Source of the DNA: Ricordea florida
Lineage: Eukaryota; Cnidaria; Anthozoa; Corallimorpharia; Ricordeidae
Assembly: GCA_949710005.1 (NCBI GenBank)
Contig: OX453282.1
Location: forward strand, 12,212,236 to 12,276,235
Reading direction: 5' to 3'
Length of the DNA: 64,000 nt
Part shown: in pieces, positions 25,156 to 38,932 of the stretch
Layout: each line of letters begins with the position of its first letter
Position numbering within the stretch: position 1 is the first letter of the stretch
Translations under genes and position numbers: made by a program
Notes under the pieces: generated by a model
Told to the model about the DNA's origin: nothing
Database searches by the model: none
The model's input: the letters and a program-made list of their open reading frames with translations, nothing else

Positions 25156-28150
25156 TTATCTAAACCTTCGTCTATATCCTACTATGACAGATAGATAAAA
25201 CATTCAAAATGATTCGATAACTTACCACGCTAGATGACGGTCCTCCTGCCCATACAATCTCTTATATGGTGTTTTGAGAAAAATCTGTAAGGCTGAGTTT
25301 CCTTGCAACCATCTCTTTGTATTTTATCTTGTTCTTAAGAATGACTACAATCACGAGATAAAATGGATTTTAAATTACATTTTAAATGCCACAAGGTGGT
25401 GAAAATTGCATGTTTGTCACTAATCTGTGTAATGAGGACTGATTTCATGACCTTTAGTACTGTCTGAGTAGTATGCTTTACAATCACCTCCCTTAAGCTA
25501 ATGTGTTGACAGCTGAAATACAATAGGATTGCGAATTACAATCAATTTTACTTTTTACGTAGATGTTACCCTTTCGTTATACTACAAGTATGCAAAGTTT
25601 AAGAATTGCAAAGATTGTGCAATCCGAGATATGATAGAATATCTTTCATTTTAAGGGTTTAAAGGCAATTGTATGAAGTGCGCATGCGTAGTAACAAAGA
25701 GTTCTTCCCTTAAATCACATGGAAATATAATCGTTTCAATTAAAATTTCATTCGTTATCTAAACCTTCGTCTATATCCTACTATGACAGATAGATAAAAC
25801 ATTCAAAATGATTCGATAACTTACCACGCTAGATGACGGTCCTCCTGCCCATACAATCTCTTATATGGTGTTTTGACAAACATCTGTAAGGCTGAGTTTC
25901 CTTGCAACCATCTCTTTATATTTTATCTTGTTCTTAAGAATGACTACAATCACGAGATAAAATGGATTTTAAATTACATTTTAAATGCCACAAGGTGGTG
26001 AAAATTGCATGTTTGTCACTAATCTGTGTAATGAGGACTGATTTGATGAACTTTAGTACTGTCTGAGCAGTATGCTTTACAATCAGCTCCCTTAAGCTAA
26101 TGTGTTGACAGCTGAAATACAATAGGATTGCGAATTACAATCAATTTTACTTTTTACGTAGATGTTACCCTTTCGTTATTCTACAAGTATGCAAAGTTTA
26201 AGAATTGCAAAGATTGTGCAATCCGAGATATGATAGAATATCTTTCATTTTAAGGGTTTAAAGGCAATTGTATGAAGTGCGCATGCGTAGTAACAAAGAG
26301 TTCTTCCCTTAAATCACATGGAAATATAATCGTTTCAATTAAAATTTCATTCGTTATCTAAACCTTCGTCTATATCCTACTATGACAGATAGATAAAACA
26401 TTCAAAATGATTCGATAACTTACCACGCTAGATGACGGTCCTCCTGCCCATACAATCTCTTATATGGTGTTTTGACAAACATCTGTAAGGCTGAGTTTCC
26501 TTGCAACCATCTCTTTATATTTTATCTTGTTCTTAAGAATGACTACAATCACGAGATAAAATGGATTTTAAATTACATTTTAAATGCCACAAGGTGGTGA
26601 AAATTGCATGTTTGTCACTAATCTGTGTAATGAGGACTGATTTGATGAACTTTAGTACTGTCTGAGCAGTATGCTTTACAATCAGCTCCCTCAAGCTAAT
26701 GTGTTGACAGCTGAAATACAATAGGATTGCGAATTACAATCAATTTTACTTTTTACGTAGATGTTACCCTTTCGTTATACTACAAGTATGCAAAGTTTCA
26801 GAATTGCAAAGATTCTGCAAGCCGAGATATGATAGAATATCTTTCATTTTAAGGGTTTAAAGGCAATTGTATAAAGTGCGCATGCGTAGTAACAAAGAGT
26901 TCTTTCCTTAAATCACATGGAAATATAATCGTTTCAATTAAAATTTCATTCGTTATCTAAACCTTCCTCTATATCCTACTATGACAGATAGATAAAACAT
27001 TCAAAATGATTCGATAACTTACCACGCTAGATGACGGTCCTCCTGCCCATACAATCTCTTATATGGTGTTTTGACAAAAATCTGTAAGGCTGAGTTTCCT
27101 TGCAACCATCTCTTTGTATTTTATCTTGTTCTTAAGAATGACTACAATCACGAGATAAAATGGATTTTAAATTACATTTTAAATGCCACAAGGTGGTGAA
27201 AATTGCATGTTTGTCACTAATCTGTGTAATGAGGACTGATTTGATGAACTTTAGTACTGTCTGAGCAGTATGCTTTACAATCAGCTGCCTTAAGCTAATA
27301 TGTTGACAGCTGAAATACAATAGGATTGCGAATTACAATCAATTTTACTTTTTACGTAGATGTTACCCTTTCGTTATACTACAAGTATGCAAAGTTTCAG
27401 AATTGCAAAGATTCTGCAAGCCGAGATATGATAGAATATCTTTCATTTTAAGGGTTTAAAGGCAATTGTATGAAGTGCGCATGCGTAGTAACAAAGAGTT
27501 CTTTCCTTTAATCACATGGAAATATAATCGTTTCAATTAAAATTTCATTCGTTATCTAAACCTTCGTCTATATCCTACTATGACAGATAGATAAAACATT
27601 CAAAATGATTCGATAACTTACCACGCTAGATGACGGTCCTCCTGCCCATACAATCTCTTATATGGTGTTTTGAGAAAAATCTGTAAGGCTGAGTTTCCTT
27701 GCAACCATCTCTTTGTATTTTATCTTGTTCTTAAGAATGACTACAATCACGAGATAAAATGGATTTTAAATTACATTTTAAATGCCACAAGGTGGTGAAA
27801 ATTGCATGTTTGTCACTAATCTGTGTAATGAGGACTGATTTCATGACCTTTAGTACTGTCTGAGTAGTATGCTTTACAATCACCTCCCTTAAGCTAATGT
27901 GTTGACAGCTGAAATACAATAGGATTGCGAATTACAATCAATTTTACTTTTTACGTAGATGTTACCCTTTCGTTATACTACAAGTATGCAAAGTTTAAGA
28001 ATTGCAAAGATTGTGCAATCCGAGATATGATAGAATATCTTTCATTTTAAGGGTTTAAAGGCAATTGTATGAAGTGCGCATGCGTAGTAACAAAGAGTTC
28101 TTCCCTTAAATCACATGGAAATATAATCGTTTCAATTAAAATTTCATTCG
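23359..28150. repeat. 4-mer higher-order repeat, 2396 bp, two copies
   Basis: m40-m43 (23359-25754) are repeated as m44-m47 (25755-28150). Order of markers: TTATTCTACAAG (m40/m44), CTCCCTCAAGC (m41/m45), TTTCCTTTAATC (m42/m46), and GAGAAAAATC with CATGACC and GAGTAG (m43/m47). It grows out of the preceding 3-mer pattern by addition of one m43-type monomer, so the periodicity changes from three to four within the same lineage. Confidence 0.9.
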
Positions 28151-31100
28151 TTATCTAAACCTTCGTCTATATCCTACTATGACAGATAGATAAGACATTC
28201 AAAATGATTCGATAACTTACCACGCTTGATGACGGTCCTCCTGCCCATACAATCTCTTATATGGTGTTTTGACAAACATCTGTAAGGCTGAGTTTCCTTG
28301 CAACCATCTCTTTATATTTTATCTTGTTCTTAAGAATGACTACAATCACGAGATAAAATGGATTTTAAATTACATTTTAAATGCCACAAGGTGGTGAAAA
28401 TTGCATGTTTGTCACTAATCTGTGTAATGAGGACTGATTTGATGAACTTTAGTACTGTCTGAGCAGTATGCTTTACAATCAGCTGCCTTAAGCTAATATG
28501 TTGACAGCTGAAATACAATAGGATTGCGAATTACAATCAATTTTACTTTTTACGTAGATGTTAGCCTTTCGTTATACTACAAGTCTGCAAAGTTTCAGAA
28601 TTGCAAAGATTCTGCAAGCCGAGATATGATAGAATATCTTTCATTTTAAGGGTTTAAAGGCAATTGTATGAAGTGCGCATGCGTAGTAACAAAGAGTTCT
28701 TTCCTTAGATCACATAGAAATATAATCGTTTCAATTAAAACTTCATTCGTTATCTAAACCTTCGTCTATATCCTACTATGACAGATGGATAAAACATTCA
28801 AAATGATTCGATAACTTACCACGCTAGATGACGGTCCTCCTGCCCATACAATCTCTTATATGGTGTTTTGACAAAAATCTGTAAGGCTGAGTTTCCTTGC
28901 AACCATCTCTTTGTATTTTACCGTGTTCTTAAGAATGACTACAATCACGAGATAAAATGGATTTTAAATTACATTTTAAATGCCACAAGGTGGTGAAAAT
29001 TGCATGTTTGTCACTAATCTGTGTAATGAGGACTGATTTCATGAACTTTAGTTTTGTCTGAGCAGTATGCTTTACAATCAGCTCCCTTAAGCTAATGTGT
29101 TGACAGCTGAAATACAATAGGATTGCGAATTACAATCAATTTTACTTTTTACGTAGATGTTACCCTTTCGTTATACTACAAGTATGCAAAGTTTCAGAAT
29201 TGAAAAGATTCTTCAAGCCGAGATATGATAGAATATCTTTCATTTTAAGGATTTAAAGGCAATTGTATGAAGTGCGCATGCGTAGTAATAAAGAGTTCTT
29301 TCCTTAAATCACATGGAAATATAATCGTTTCAATTAAAATTTCATTCGTTATCTAAACCTTCGTCTATATCCTACTATGACAGATAGATAAAACATTCAA
29401 AATGATTCGATAACTTACCACGCTAGATGACGGTCCTCCTGCCCATACAATCTCTTATATGGTGTTTTGAGAAAAATCTGTAAGGCTGAGTTTCCTTGCA
29501 ACCATCTCTTTGTATTTTATCTTGTTCTTAAGAATGACTACAATCACGAGATAAAATGGATTTTAAATTACATTTTAAATGCCACAAGGTGGTGAAAATT
29601 GCATGTTTGTCACTAATCTGTGTAATGAGGACTGATTTCATAACCTTTAGTACTGTCTGAGTAGTATGCTTTACAATCACCTCCCTTAAGCTAATGTGTT
29701 CACAGCTGAAATACAATAGGATTGCGAATTACAATCAATTTTACTTTTTACGTAGATGTTACCCTTTCATTATATTACAAGTATGCAAAGTTTAAGAATT
29801 GCAAAGATTGTGCAATCCGAGATATGATAGAATATCTTTCATTTTAAGGGTTTAAAGGCAATTGTATGAAGTGCGCATGCGTAGTAACAAAGAGTTCTTC
29901 CCTTAAATCACATGGAAATATAATCGTTTCAATTAAAATTTCATTCGTTATCTAAACCTTCGTCTATATCCTACTATGACAGATAGATAAAACATTCAAA
30001 ATGATTCGATAACTTACCACGCTAGATGACGGTCCTCCTGCCCATACAATCTCTTATATGGTGTTTTGACAAACATCTGTAAGGCTGAGTTTCCTTGCAA
30101 CCATCTCTTTATATTTTATCTTGTTCTTAAGAATGACTACAATCACGAGATAAAATGGATTTTAAATTACATTTTAAATGCCACAAGGTGGTGAAAATTG
30201 CATGTTTGTCACTAATCTGTGTAATGAGGACTGATTTGATGAACTTTAGTACTGTCTGAGCAGTATGCTTTACAATCAGCTCCCTCAAGCTAATGTGTTG
30301 ACAGCTGAAATACAATAGGATTGCGAATTACAATCAATTTTACTTTTTACGTAGATGTTACCCTTTCGTTATACTACAAGTATGCAAAGTTTCAGAATTG
30401 CAAAGATTCTGCAAGCCGAGATATGATAGAATATCTTTCATTTTAAGGGTTTAAAGGCAATTGTATAAAGTGCGCATGCGTAGTAACAAAGAGTTCTTTC
30501 CTTAAATCACATGGAAATATAATCGTTTCAATTAAAATTTCATTCGTTATCTAAACCTTCGTCTATATCCTACTATGACAGATAGATAAAACATTCAAAA
30601 TGTTTCGATAACTTACCACGCTAGATGACGGTCCTCCTGCCCATACAATCTCTTATATGGTGTTTTGACAAAAATCTGTAAGGCTGAGTTTCCTTGCAAC
30701 CATCTCTTTGTATTTTATCTTGTTCTTAAGAATGACTACAATCACGAGATAAAATGGATTTTAAATTACATTTTAAATGCTACAAGGGGGTGAAAATTGC
30801 ATGTTTGTCACTAATCTGTGTAATGAGGACTGATTTGATGAACTTTAGTACTGTCTGAGCAGTATGCTTTACAATCAGCTGCCTTAAGCTAATATGTTGA
30901 CAGCTGAAATACAATAGGATTGCGAATTACAATCAATTTTACTTTTTACGTAGATGTTAGCCTTTCGTTATACTACAAGTATGCAAAGTTTCAGAATTGC
31001 AAAGATTCTGCAAGCCGAGATATGATAGAATATCTTTCATTTTAAGGGTTTAAAGGCAATTGTATGAATTGCGCATGCGTAGTAACAAAGAGTTCTTTCC

Positions 31101-33541
31101 TTAGATCACATAGAAATATAATCGTTTCAATTAAAACTTCATTCGTTATCTAAACCTTCGTCTATATCCTACTATGACAGATGGATAAAACATTCAAAAT
31201 GATTCGATAACTTACCACGCTAGATGACGGTCCTCCTGCCCATACAATCTCTTATATGGTGTTTTGACAAAAATCTGTAAGGCTGAGTTTCCTTGCAACC
31301 ATCTCTTTGTATTTTACCTTGTTCTTAAGAATGACTACAATCACGAGATAAAATGGATTTTAAATTACATTTTAAATGCCACAAGGTGGTGAAAATTGCA
31401 TGTTTGTCACTAATCTGTGTAATGAGGACTGATTTCATGAACTTTAGTTTTGTCTGAGCAGTATGCTTTACAATCAGCTCCCTTAAGCTAATGTGTTGAC
31501 AGCTGAAATACAATAGGATTGCGAATTACAATCAATTTTACTTTTTACGTAGATGTTACCCTTTCGTTATACTACAAGTATGCAAAGTTTAAGAATTGCA
31601 AAGATTGTGCACTCCGAGATATGATAGAATATCTTTCATTTTAAGGGTTTAAAGGCAATTGTATGAAGTGCGCATGCGTAGTAACAAAGAGTTCTTCCCT
31701 TAAATCACATGGAAATATAATCGTTTCAATTAAAATTTCATTTGTTATCTAAACCTGCGTCTATATCCTACTATGACAGATAGATAAAACATTCAAAATG
31801 ATTCGATAACTTACCACGCTAGATGACGGTCCTCCTGCCCATACAATCTCTTATATGGTGTTTTGACAAACATCTGTAAGGCTGAGTTTCCTTGCAACCA
31901 TCTCTTTATATTTTATCTTGTTCTTAAGAATGACTACAATCACGAGATAAAATGGATTTTAAATTACATTTTAAATGCCACAAGGTGGTGAAAATTGCAT
32001 GTTTGTCACTAATCTGTGTAATGAGGACTGATTTGATGAACTTTAGTACTGTCTGAGCAGTATGCTTTACAATCAGCTCCCTCAAGCTAATGTGTTGACA
32101 GCTGAAATACAATAGGATTGCGAATTACAATCAATTTTACTTTTTACGTAGATGTTAGCCTTTCGTTATACTACAAGTATGCAAAGTTTCAGAATTGCAA
32201 AGATTCTGCAAGCCGAGATATGATAGAATATCTTTCATTTTAAGGGTTTAAAGGCAATTGTATAAAGTGCGCATGCGTAGTAACAAAGAGTTCTTTCCTT
32301 AAATCACATGGAAATATAATCGTTTCAATTAAAATTTCATTCGTTATCTAAACCTTCCTCTATATCCTACTATGACAGATAGATAAAACATTCAAAATGA
32401 TTCGATAACTTACCACGCTAGATGACGGTCCTCCTGCCCATACAATCTCTTATATGGTGTTTTGACAAAAATCTGTAAGGCTGAGTTTCCTTGCAACCAT
32501 CTCTTTGTATTTTATCTTGTTCTTAAGAATGACTACAATCACGAGATAAAATGGATTTTAAATTACATTTTAAATGCTACAAGGTGGTGAAAATTGCATG
32601 TTTGTCACTAATCTGTGTAATGAGGACTGATTTGATGAACTTTAGTACTGTCTGAGCAGTATGCTTTACAATCAGCTGCCTTAAGCTAATATGTTGACAG
32701 CTGAAATACAATAGGATTGCGAATTACAATCAATTTTACTTTTTACGTAGATGTTAGCCTTTCGTTATACTACAAGTATGCAAAGTTTCAGAATTGCAAA
32801 GATTCTGCAAGCCGAGATATGATAGAATATCTTTCATTTTAAGGGTTTAAAGGCAATTGTATGAAGTGCGCATGCGTAGTAACAAAGAGTTCTTTCCTTA
32901 AATCACATGGAAATATAATCGTTTCAATTAAAATTTCATTCGTTATCTAAACCTTCGTCTATATCCTACTATGACAGATAGATAAAACATTCAAAATGAT
33001 TCGATAACTTACCACGCTAGATGACGGTCCTCCTGCCCATACAATCTCTTATATGGTGTTTTGACGAAAATCTGTAAGGCTGAGTTTCCTTGCAACCATC
33101 TCTTTGTATTTTATCTTGTTCTTAAGAATGACTACAATCACGAGATAAAATGGATTTTAAATTACATTTTAAATGCTACAAGGTGGTGAAAATTGCATGT
33201 TTGTCACTAGTCTGTGTATTGAGGACTGATTTGATGAACTTTAGTACTGTCTGAGCAGTATGCTTTACAATCAGCTGCCTTAAGCTAATATGTGGACAGC
33301 TGAAATACAATAGGATTGCGAATTACAATCAATTTTACTTTTTACGTATATGTTAGCCTTTCGTTATACTACAAGTATGCAAAGTTTCAGAATTGCAAAG
33401 ATTCTGCAATCCGAGATATGATAGAATATCTTTCATTTCAAGGATTTAAAGGCAATTGTATGAAGTGCGCATGCGTAATAACAAAGAGTTCTTTCCTTAA
33501 ATCACATGAAAACATAATCGTTTCAATTAAAATTTCATTCG
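28151..33541. repeat. Mixed monomers m48-m56 with partial 4-mer spacing
   Basis: m48/m49 and m52/m53 share a junction haplotype 2396 bp apart: TTAGATCACATAG at the monomer end, AAAACTTCATTC, then GATGGATAAA in the next monomer. The same haplotype occurs at m33/m34 near 19720-19805. m51 and m54 are CTCCCTCAAGC types like m38, m41 and m45. m49 and m53 both have TTTTGTCTG. Private changes include CACGCTTGATG in m48, ACCGTGTTC in m49 and AAGGGGGTG in m52. No complete long unit repeats here. Confidence 0.8.
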
Positions 33542-33549
33542 TTATCTAA
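33316..33549 (+). other. Incidental 77-codon open frame, representative of five monomers
   Basis: A plus-strand frame starting at TTG crosses the monomer junction and ends at the TAA of TTATCTAA. It is open only in m56, m85, m89, m103 and m106 (starts at 33316, 50687, 53083, 61469, 63266), because these have TTTCAAGG where other monomers have TTTTAAGG, turning TAA into CAA. It lacks an initial ATG and has no recognisable domain. Closed frames in the other hundred or so copies argue against coding. Confidence 0.8.
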
Positions 33550-36500
33550 ACCTTCGTCTATATCCTACTATGACAGATAGATAAAACATTCAAAATGATT
33601 CGATAACTTACCAAGCTAGATGACGGTCCTCCTGCCCATACAATCTCTTATATGGTGTTTTGACAAAAATCTGTAAGGCTGAGTTTCATTGCAACGATCT
33701 CTTTGTATTTTATCTTATTGTTTAGAATGACTACAATCACGAGATAAAATGGATTTTAAATTACATTTTAAATGCTACAAGGTGGTGAAAATTGCATGTT
33801 TGTCACTAATCTGTGTATTGAGGACTGATTTGATGAACTTTAGTACTGTCTGAGCAGTATGCTTTACAATCAGCTGCCTTAAGCTAATATGTTGACATCT
33901 GAAATACAGTAGGATTGCGAATTACAATCAATTTTACTTTTTACGTAGATGTTACCCTTTCGTTATACTACAAGTCTGCAAAGTTTCAGAATTGCAAAGA
34001 TTCTGCAAGCCGGGATATGATAGAATGTCTTTCATTTTAAGGGTTTAAAGGCCATTGTATGAAGTGCGCATGCGTAGTAACAAAGAGTTCTTTCCTTAAA
34101 TCACATGGAAATATAATCGTTTCAGTTAAAATTTCATTCGTTATCTAAACCTTCGTCTATATCCTACTATGACAGATAGATAAAACATTCAAAATGATTC
34201 GATAACTTACCACGCTAGATGACAGTCCTCCTGCCCACACAATCTCTTATATGGTGTTTTGACAAAAACGTGTAAGGCTGAGTTTCCTTGCAACGATCTC
34301 TTTGTATTTTATTTTTTTCTTAAGAATGACTACAATCACGAGATAAAATGGATTTTAAATTACATTTTAAATGCTACAAGGTGGTGAAAATTGCATGTTT
34401 GTCACTAATCTGTGTATTGAGGACTGATTTGATGAAATTTAGTATTCTCTGAGCAGTATGCTTTACAATCAGCTGCCTTAAGCTAATATGTTGACAGCTG
34501 AAATACAATAGGATTGCGAATTACAATCAATTTTACTTTTTACGTAGATGTTACCCTTTCGTTATACTACATGTATGCAAAGTTTCAGAATTACAAAGAT
34601 TCTGCAAGCCGAAATATGATAGAATATCTTTCATTTTAAGGGTTTAAAGGCAATTGTATAAAGTGCGCATGCGTAGTAACAAAGAGTTCTTTCCTTAAAT
34701 CACATGGAAATATAATCGTTTCAATTAAAGTTTCATTCGTTATCTAAACCTTCGTCTATATCCTACTATGACAGATAGATAAAACATTGAATATGATTCA
34801 ATAACTTACCACGCTAGATGACGGTCCTCCTGCCTATACAATCTCTTATATGGTGTTTTGACAAAAACGTGTAAGGCTGAGTTTCCTTGCAACGATCTCT
34901 TTGTATTTTATTTTTTTCTTAAGAATGACTACAATCACGAGATAAAATGGATTTTAAATTACATTTTAAATGCTACAAGGTGGTGAAAATTGCATGTTTG
35001 TCACTAATCTGTGTATTGAGGACTGATTTGATGAAATTTAGTATTCTCTGAGCAGTATGCTTTACAATCAGCTGCCTTAAGCTAATATGTTGACAGCTGA
35101 AATACAATAGGATTGCGAATTACAATCAATTTTACTTTTTACGTAGATGTTACCCTTTCGTTATACTACATGTATGCAAAGTTTCAGAATTACAAAGATT
35201 CTGCAAGCCGAAATATGATAGAATATCTTTCATTTTAAGGGTTTAAAGGCAATTGTATAAAGTGCGCATGCGTAGTAACAAAGAGTTCTTTCCTTAAATC
35301 ACATGGAAATATAATCGTTTCAATTTAAGTTTCATTCGTTATCTAAACCTTCGTCTATATCCTACTATGACAGATAGATAAAACATTGAATATGATTCAA
35401 TAACTTACCACGCTAGATGACGGTCCTCCTGCCTATACAATCTCTTATATGGTGTTTTGACAAAAACGTGTAAGGCTGAGTTTCCTTGCAACGATCTCTT
35501 TGTATTTTATTTTTTTCTTAAGAATGACTACAATCACGAGATAAAATGGATTTTAAATTACATTTTAAATGCTACAAGGTGGTGAAAATTGCATGTTTGT
35601 CACTAATCTGTGTATTGAGAACTGATTTGATGAACTTTAGTACTGTCTGAGCAGTATGCTTTACAATCAGCTCTCTTAAGCTAATGTGTTGACAGCTGAA
35701 ATACAATAGGATTGCGAATTACAATCAATTTTACTTTTTACGTAGATGTTAGCCTTTCGTTATACTACAAGTCTGCAAAGTTTCACAATTGAAAAGATTC
35801 TGCAAGCCGAGATATGATAGAATATCTTTCATTTTAAGGGTTTAAAGGCAATTGTATGAAGTGCGCATGCGTAGTAACAAAGAGTTCTTTCCTTAAATCA
35901 CATGGAAATATAATCGTTTCAATTAAAATTTCATTCGTTATCTAAACCTTCGAATATATCCTACTATGACAGATAGATAAAACATTCAAAATGATTCGAT
36001 AACTTACCACGCTAGATGACGGTCCTCCTGCCCATACAATCTCTTATATGGTGTTTTGACAAAAATCTGTAAGGCTGAGTTTCCTTGCAACGATCTCTTT
36101 GTATTTTATCTTATTCTTAAGAATGACTACAATCACGAGATAAAATGGATTTTAAATTACATTTTAAATGCTACAAGGTGGTGAAAATTGCATGTTTGTC
36201 ACTAGTCTGTGTATTGAGGACTGATTTGATGAACTTTAGTACTGTCTGAGCAGTATGCTTTACAATCAGCTGCCTTAAGCTAATATGTTGACAGCTGAAA
36301 TACATTAGGATTGCGAATTACAATCAATTTTACTTTTTACGTAGATGTTAGCCTTTGGTTATACTACAAGTCTGCAAAGTTTCAGAATTGAAAAGATTCT
36401 CCAAGCTGAGATATGATAGAATATCTTTCATTTTAAGGGTTTAAAGGCAATTGTATGAAGTGCGCATGCGTAGTAACAAAGAGTTCTTTCCTTAAATCAC

Positions 36501-37487
36501 ATCGAAATATAATCGTCTCAATTAAAATTTCATTCGTTATCTAAACAGTCGTCTATATCTTACTATGACAGATAGATAAAACATTCAAAATGATTCGATA
36601 ACTTACCACGCTAGATGACGGTCCTCCTGCCCATACAATCTCTTATATGGTGTTTTGACAAAAATCTTTAAGGCTGAGTTTCCTTGCAACGATCTCTTTG
36701 TATTTTATCTTTTTCTTAAGAATGACTACAATCACGAGATAAAATGGATTTTAAATTACATTTTAAATGCTACAAGGTGGTGAAAATTGCATGTTTGTCA
36801 CTAATCTGTGTATTGAGGACTGATTTGATTAACTTTAGTACTCTCTGAGCAGTATGCTTTACAATCAGCTGCCTTAAGCTAATATGTTGACAGCTGAAAT
36901 ACAATAGGATTGCGAATTACAATCAATTTTACTTTTTACGTAGATGTTAGCCTTTCGTTATACTACAAGTCTGCAAAGTTTCAGAATTGAAAAGATTCTG
37001 CAAGCCGAGATATGATAGAATATCTTTCATTTTAAGGGTTTAAAGGCAATTGTATGAAGTGCGCATGCGTAGTAACAAAGAGTTCTTTCCTTAAATCACA
37101 TGGAAATATAATCGTTTCAATTAAAATTTCATTCGTTATCTAAACCTTCGTCTATATCCTACTATAACAGATAGATAAAACATTCAAAATGATTCGATAA
37201 CTTACCACTGTAGATGACGGTCCTCCTGCCCATACAATCTCTTATATGGTGTTTTGAGAAAAATCTGTAAGGCTGAGTTTCCTTGCAACCATCTCTTTGT
37301 ATTTTATCTTGTTCTTAAGAATGACTACAATCACGAGATAAAATGGATTTTAAATTACATTTTAAATGCTACAAGGTGGTGAAAATTGCATGTTTGTCAC
37401 TAATCTGTGTATTGAGGACTGATTTGATGAACTTTAGTACTGTCTGAGCTGTATGCCTTACAATCAGCTGCCTTAAGCTAATATGTT

Positions 37488-38678
37488 GACATCTGAAATA
37501 CAGTAGGATTGCGAATTACAATCAATTTTACTTTTTACGTAGATGTTACCCTTTCGTTATACTACAAGTCTGCAAAGTTTCAGAATTGCAAAGATTCTGC
37601 AAGCCGGGATATGATAGAATGTCTTTCATTTTAAGGGTTTAAAGGCCATTGTATGAAGTGCGCATGCGTAGTAACAAAGAGTTCTTTCCTTAAATCACAT
37701 GGAAATATAATCGTTTCAGTTAAAATTTCATTCGTTATCTAAACCTTCGTCTATATCCTACTATGACAGATAGATAAAACATTCAAAATGATTCGATAAC
37801 TTACCACGCTAGATGACGGTCCTCCTGCCCAGACAATCTCTTATATGGTGTTTTGACAAAAACGTGTAAGGCTGAGTTTCCTTGCAACGATCTCTTTGTA
37901 TTTTATTTTTTTCTTAAGGATGACTACAATCACGAGATAAAATGGATTTTAAATTACATTTTAAATGCTACAAGGTGGTGAAAATTGCATGTTTGTCACT
38001 AATCTGTGTATTGAGGACTGATTTGATGAAATTTAGTATTCTCTGAGCAGTATGCTTTACAATCAGCTGCCTTAAGCTAATATGTTGACATCTGAAATAC
38101 AGTAGGATTGCGAATTACAATCAATTTTACTTTTTACGTAGATGTTACCCTTTCGTTATACTACAAGTCTGCAAAGTTTCAGAATTGCAAAGATTCTGCA
38201 AGCCGGGATATGATAGAATGTCTTTCATTTTAAGGGTTTAAAGGCCATTGTATGAAGTGCGCATGCGTAGTAACAAAGAGTTCTTTCCTTAAATCACATG
38301 GAAATATAATCGTTTCAGTTAAAATTTCATTCGTTATCTAAACCTTCGTCTATATCCTACTATGACAGATAGATAAAACATTCAAAATGATTCGATAACT
38401 TACCACGCTAGATGACGGTCCTCCTGCCCAGACAATCTCTTATATGGTGTTTTGACAAAAACGTGTAAGGCTGAGTTTCCTTGCAACGATCTCTTTGTAT
38501 TTTATTTTTTTCTTAAGGATGACTACAATCACGAGATAAAATGGATTTTAAATTACATTTTAAATGCTACAAGGTGGTGAAAATTGCATGTTTGTCACTA
38601 ATCTGTGTATTGAGGACTGATTTGATGAAATTTAGTATTGTCTGAGCAGTATGCTTTACAATCAGCTGCCTTAAGCTA
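37488..38678. repeat. Single-monomer tandem duplication across m63-m65
   Basis: The unit formed by the second half of m63 and the first half of m64 is repeated as the second half of m64 and the first half of m65, 599 bp on. Markers: GACATCTGAAATACAGTAGG, CCGGGATATG, GGCCATTG, TTCAGTTAAA, then CCCAGACAATC and CTTAAGGATG. The same tail also occurs in m57, 3594 bp (six monomers) upstream of m63. The breakpoints lie in the middle of monomers. Confidence 0.8.
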
Positions 38679-38932
38679 ATATGTTGACAGCTGAAATACA
38701 ATAGGATTGCGAATTACAATCAATTTTACTTTTTACGTAGATGTTACCCTTTCGTTATACTACATGTATGCAAAGTTTCAGAATTACAAAGATTCTGCAA
38801 GCCGAAATATGATAGAATATCTTTCATTTTAAGGGTTTAAAGGCAATTGTATAAAGTGCGCATGCGTAGTAACAAAGAGTTCTTTCCTTAAATCACATGG
38901 AAATATAATCGTTTCAATTAAAGTTTCATTCG

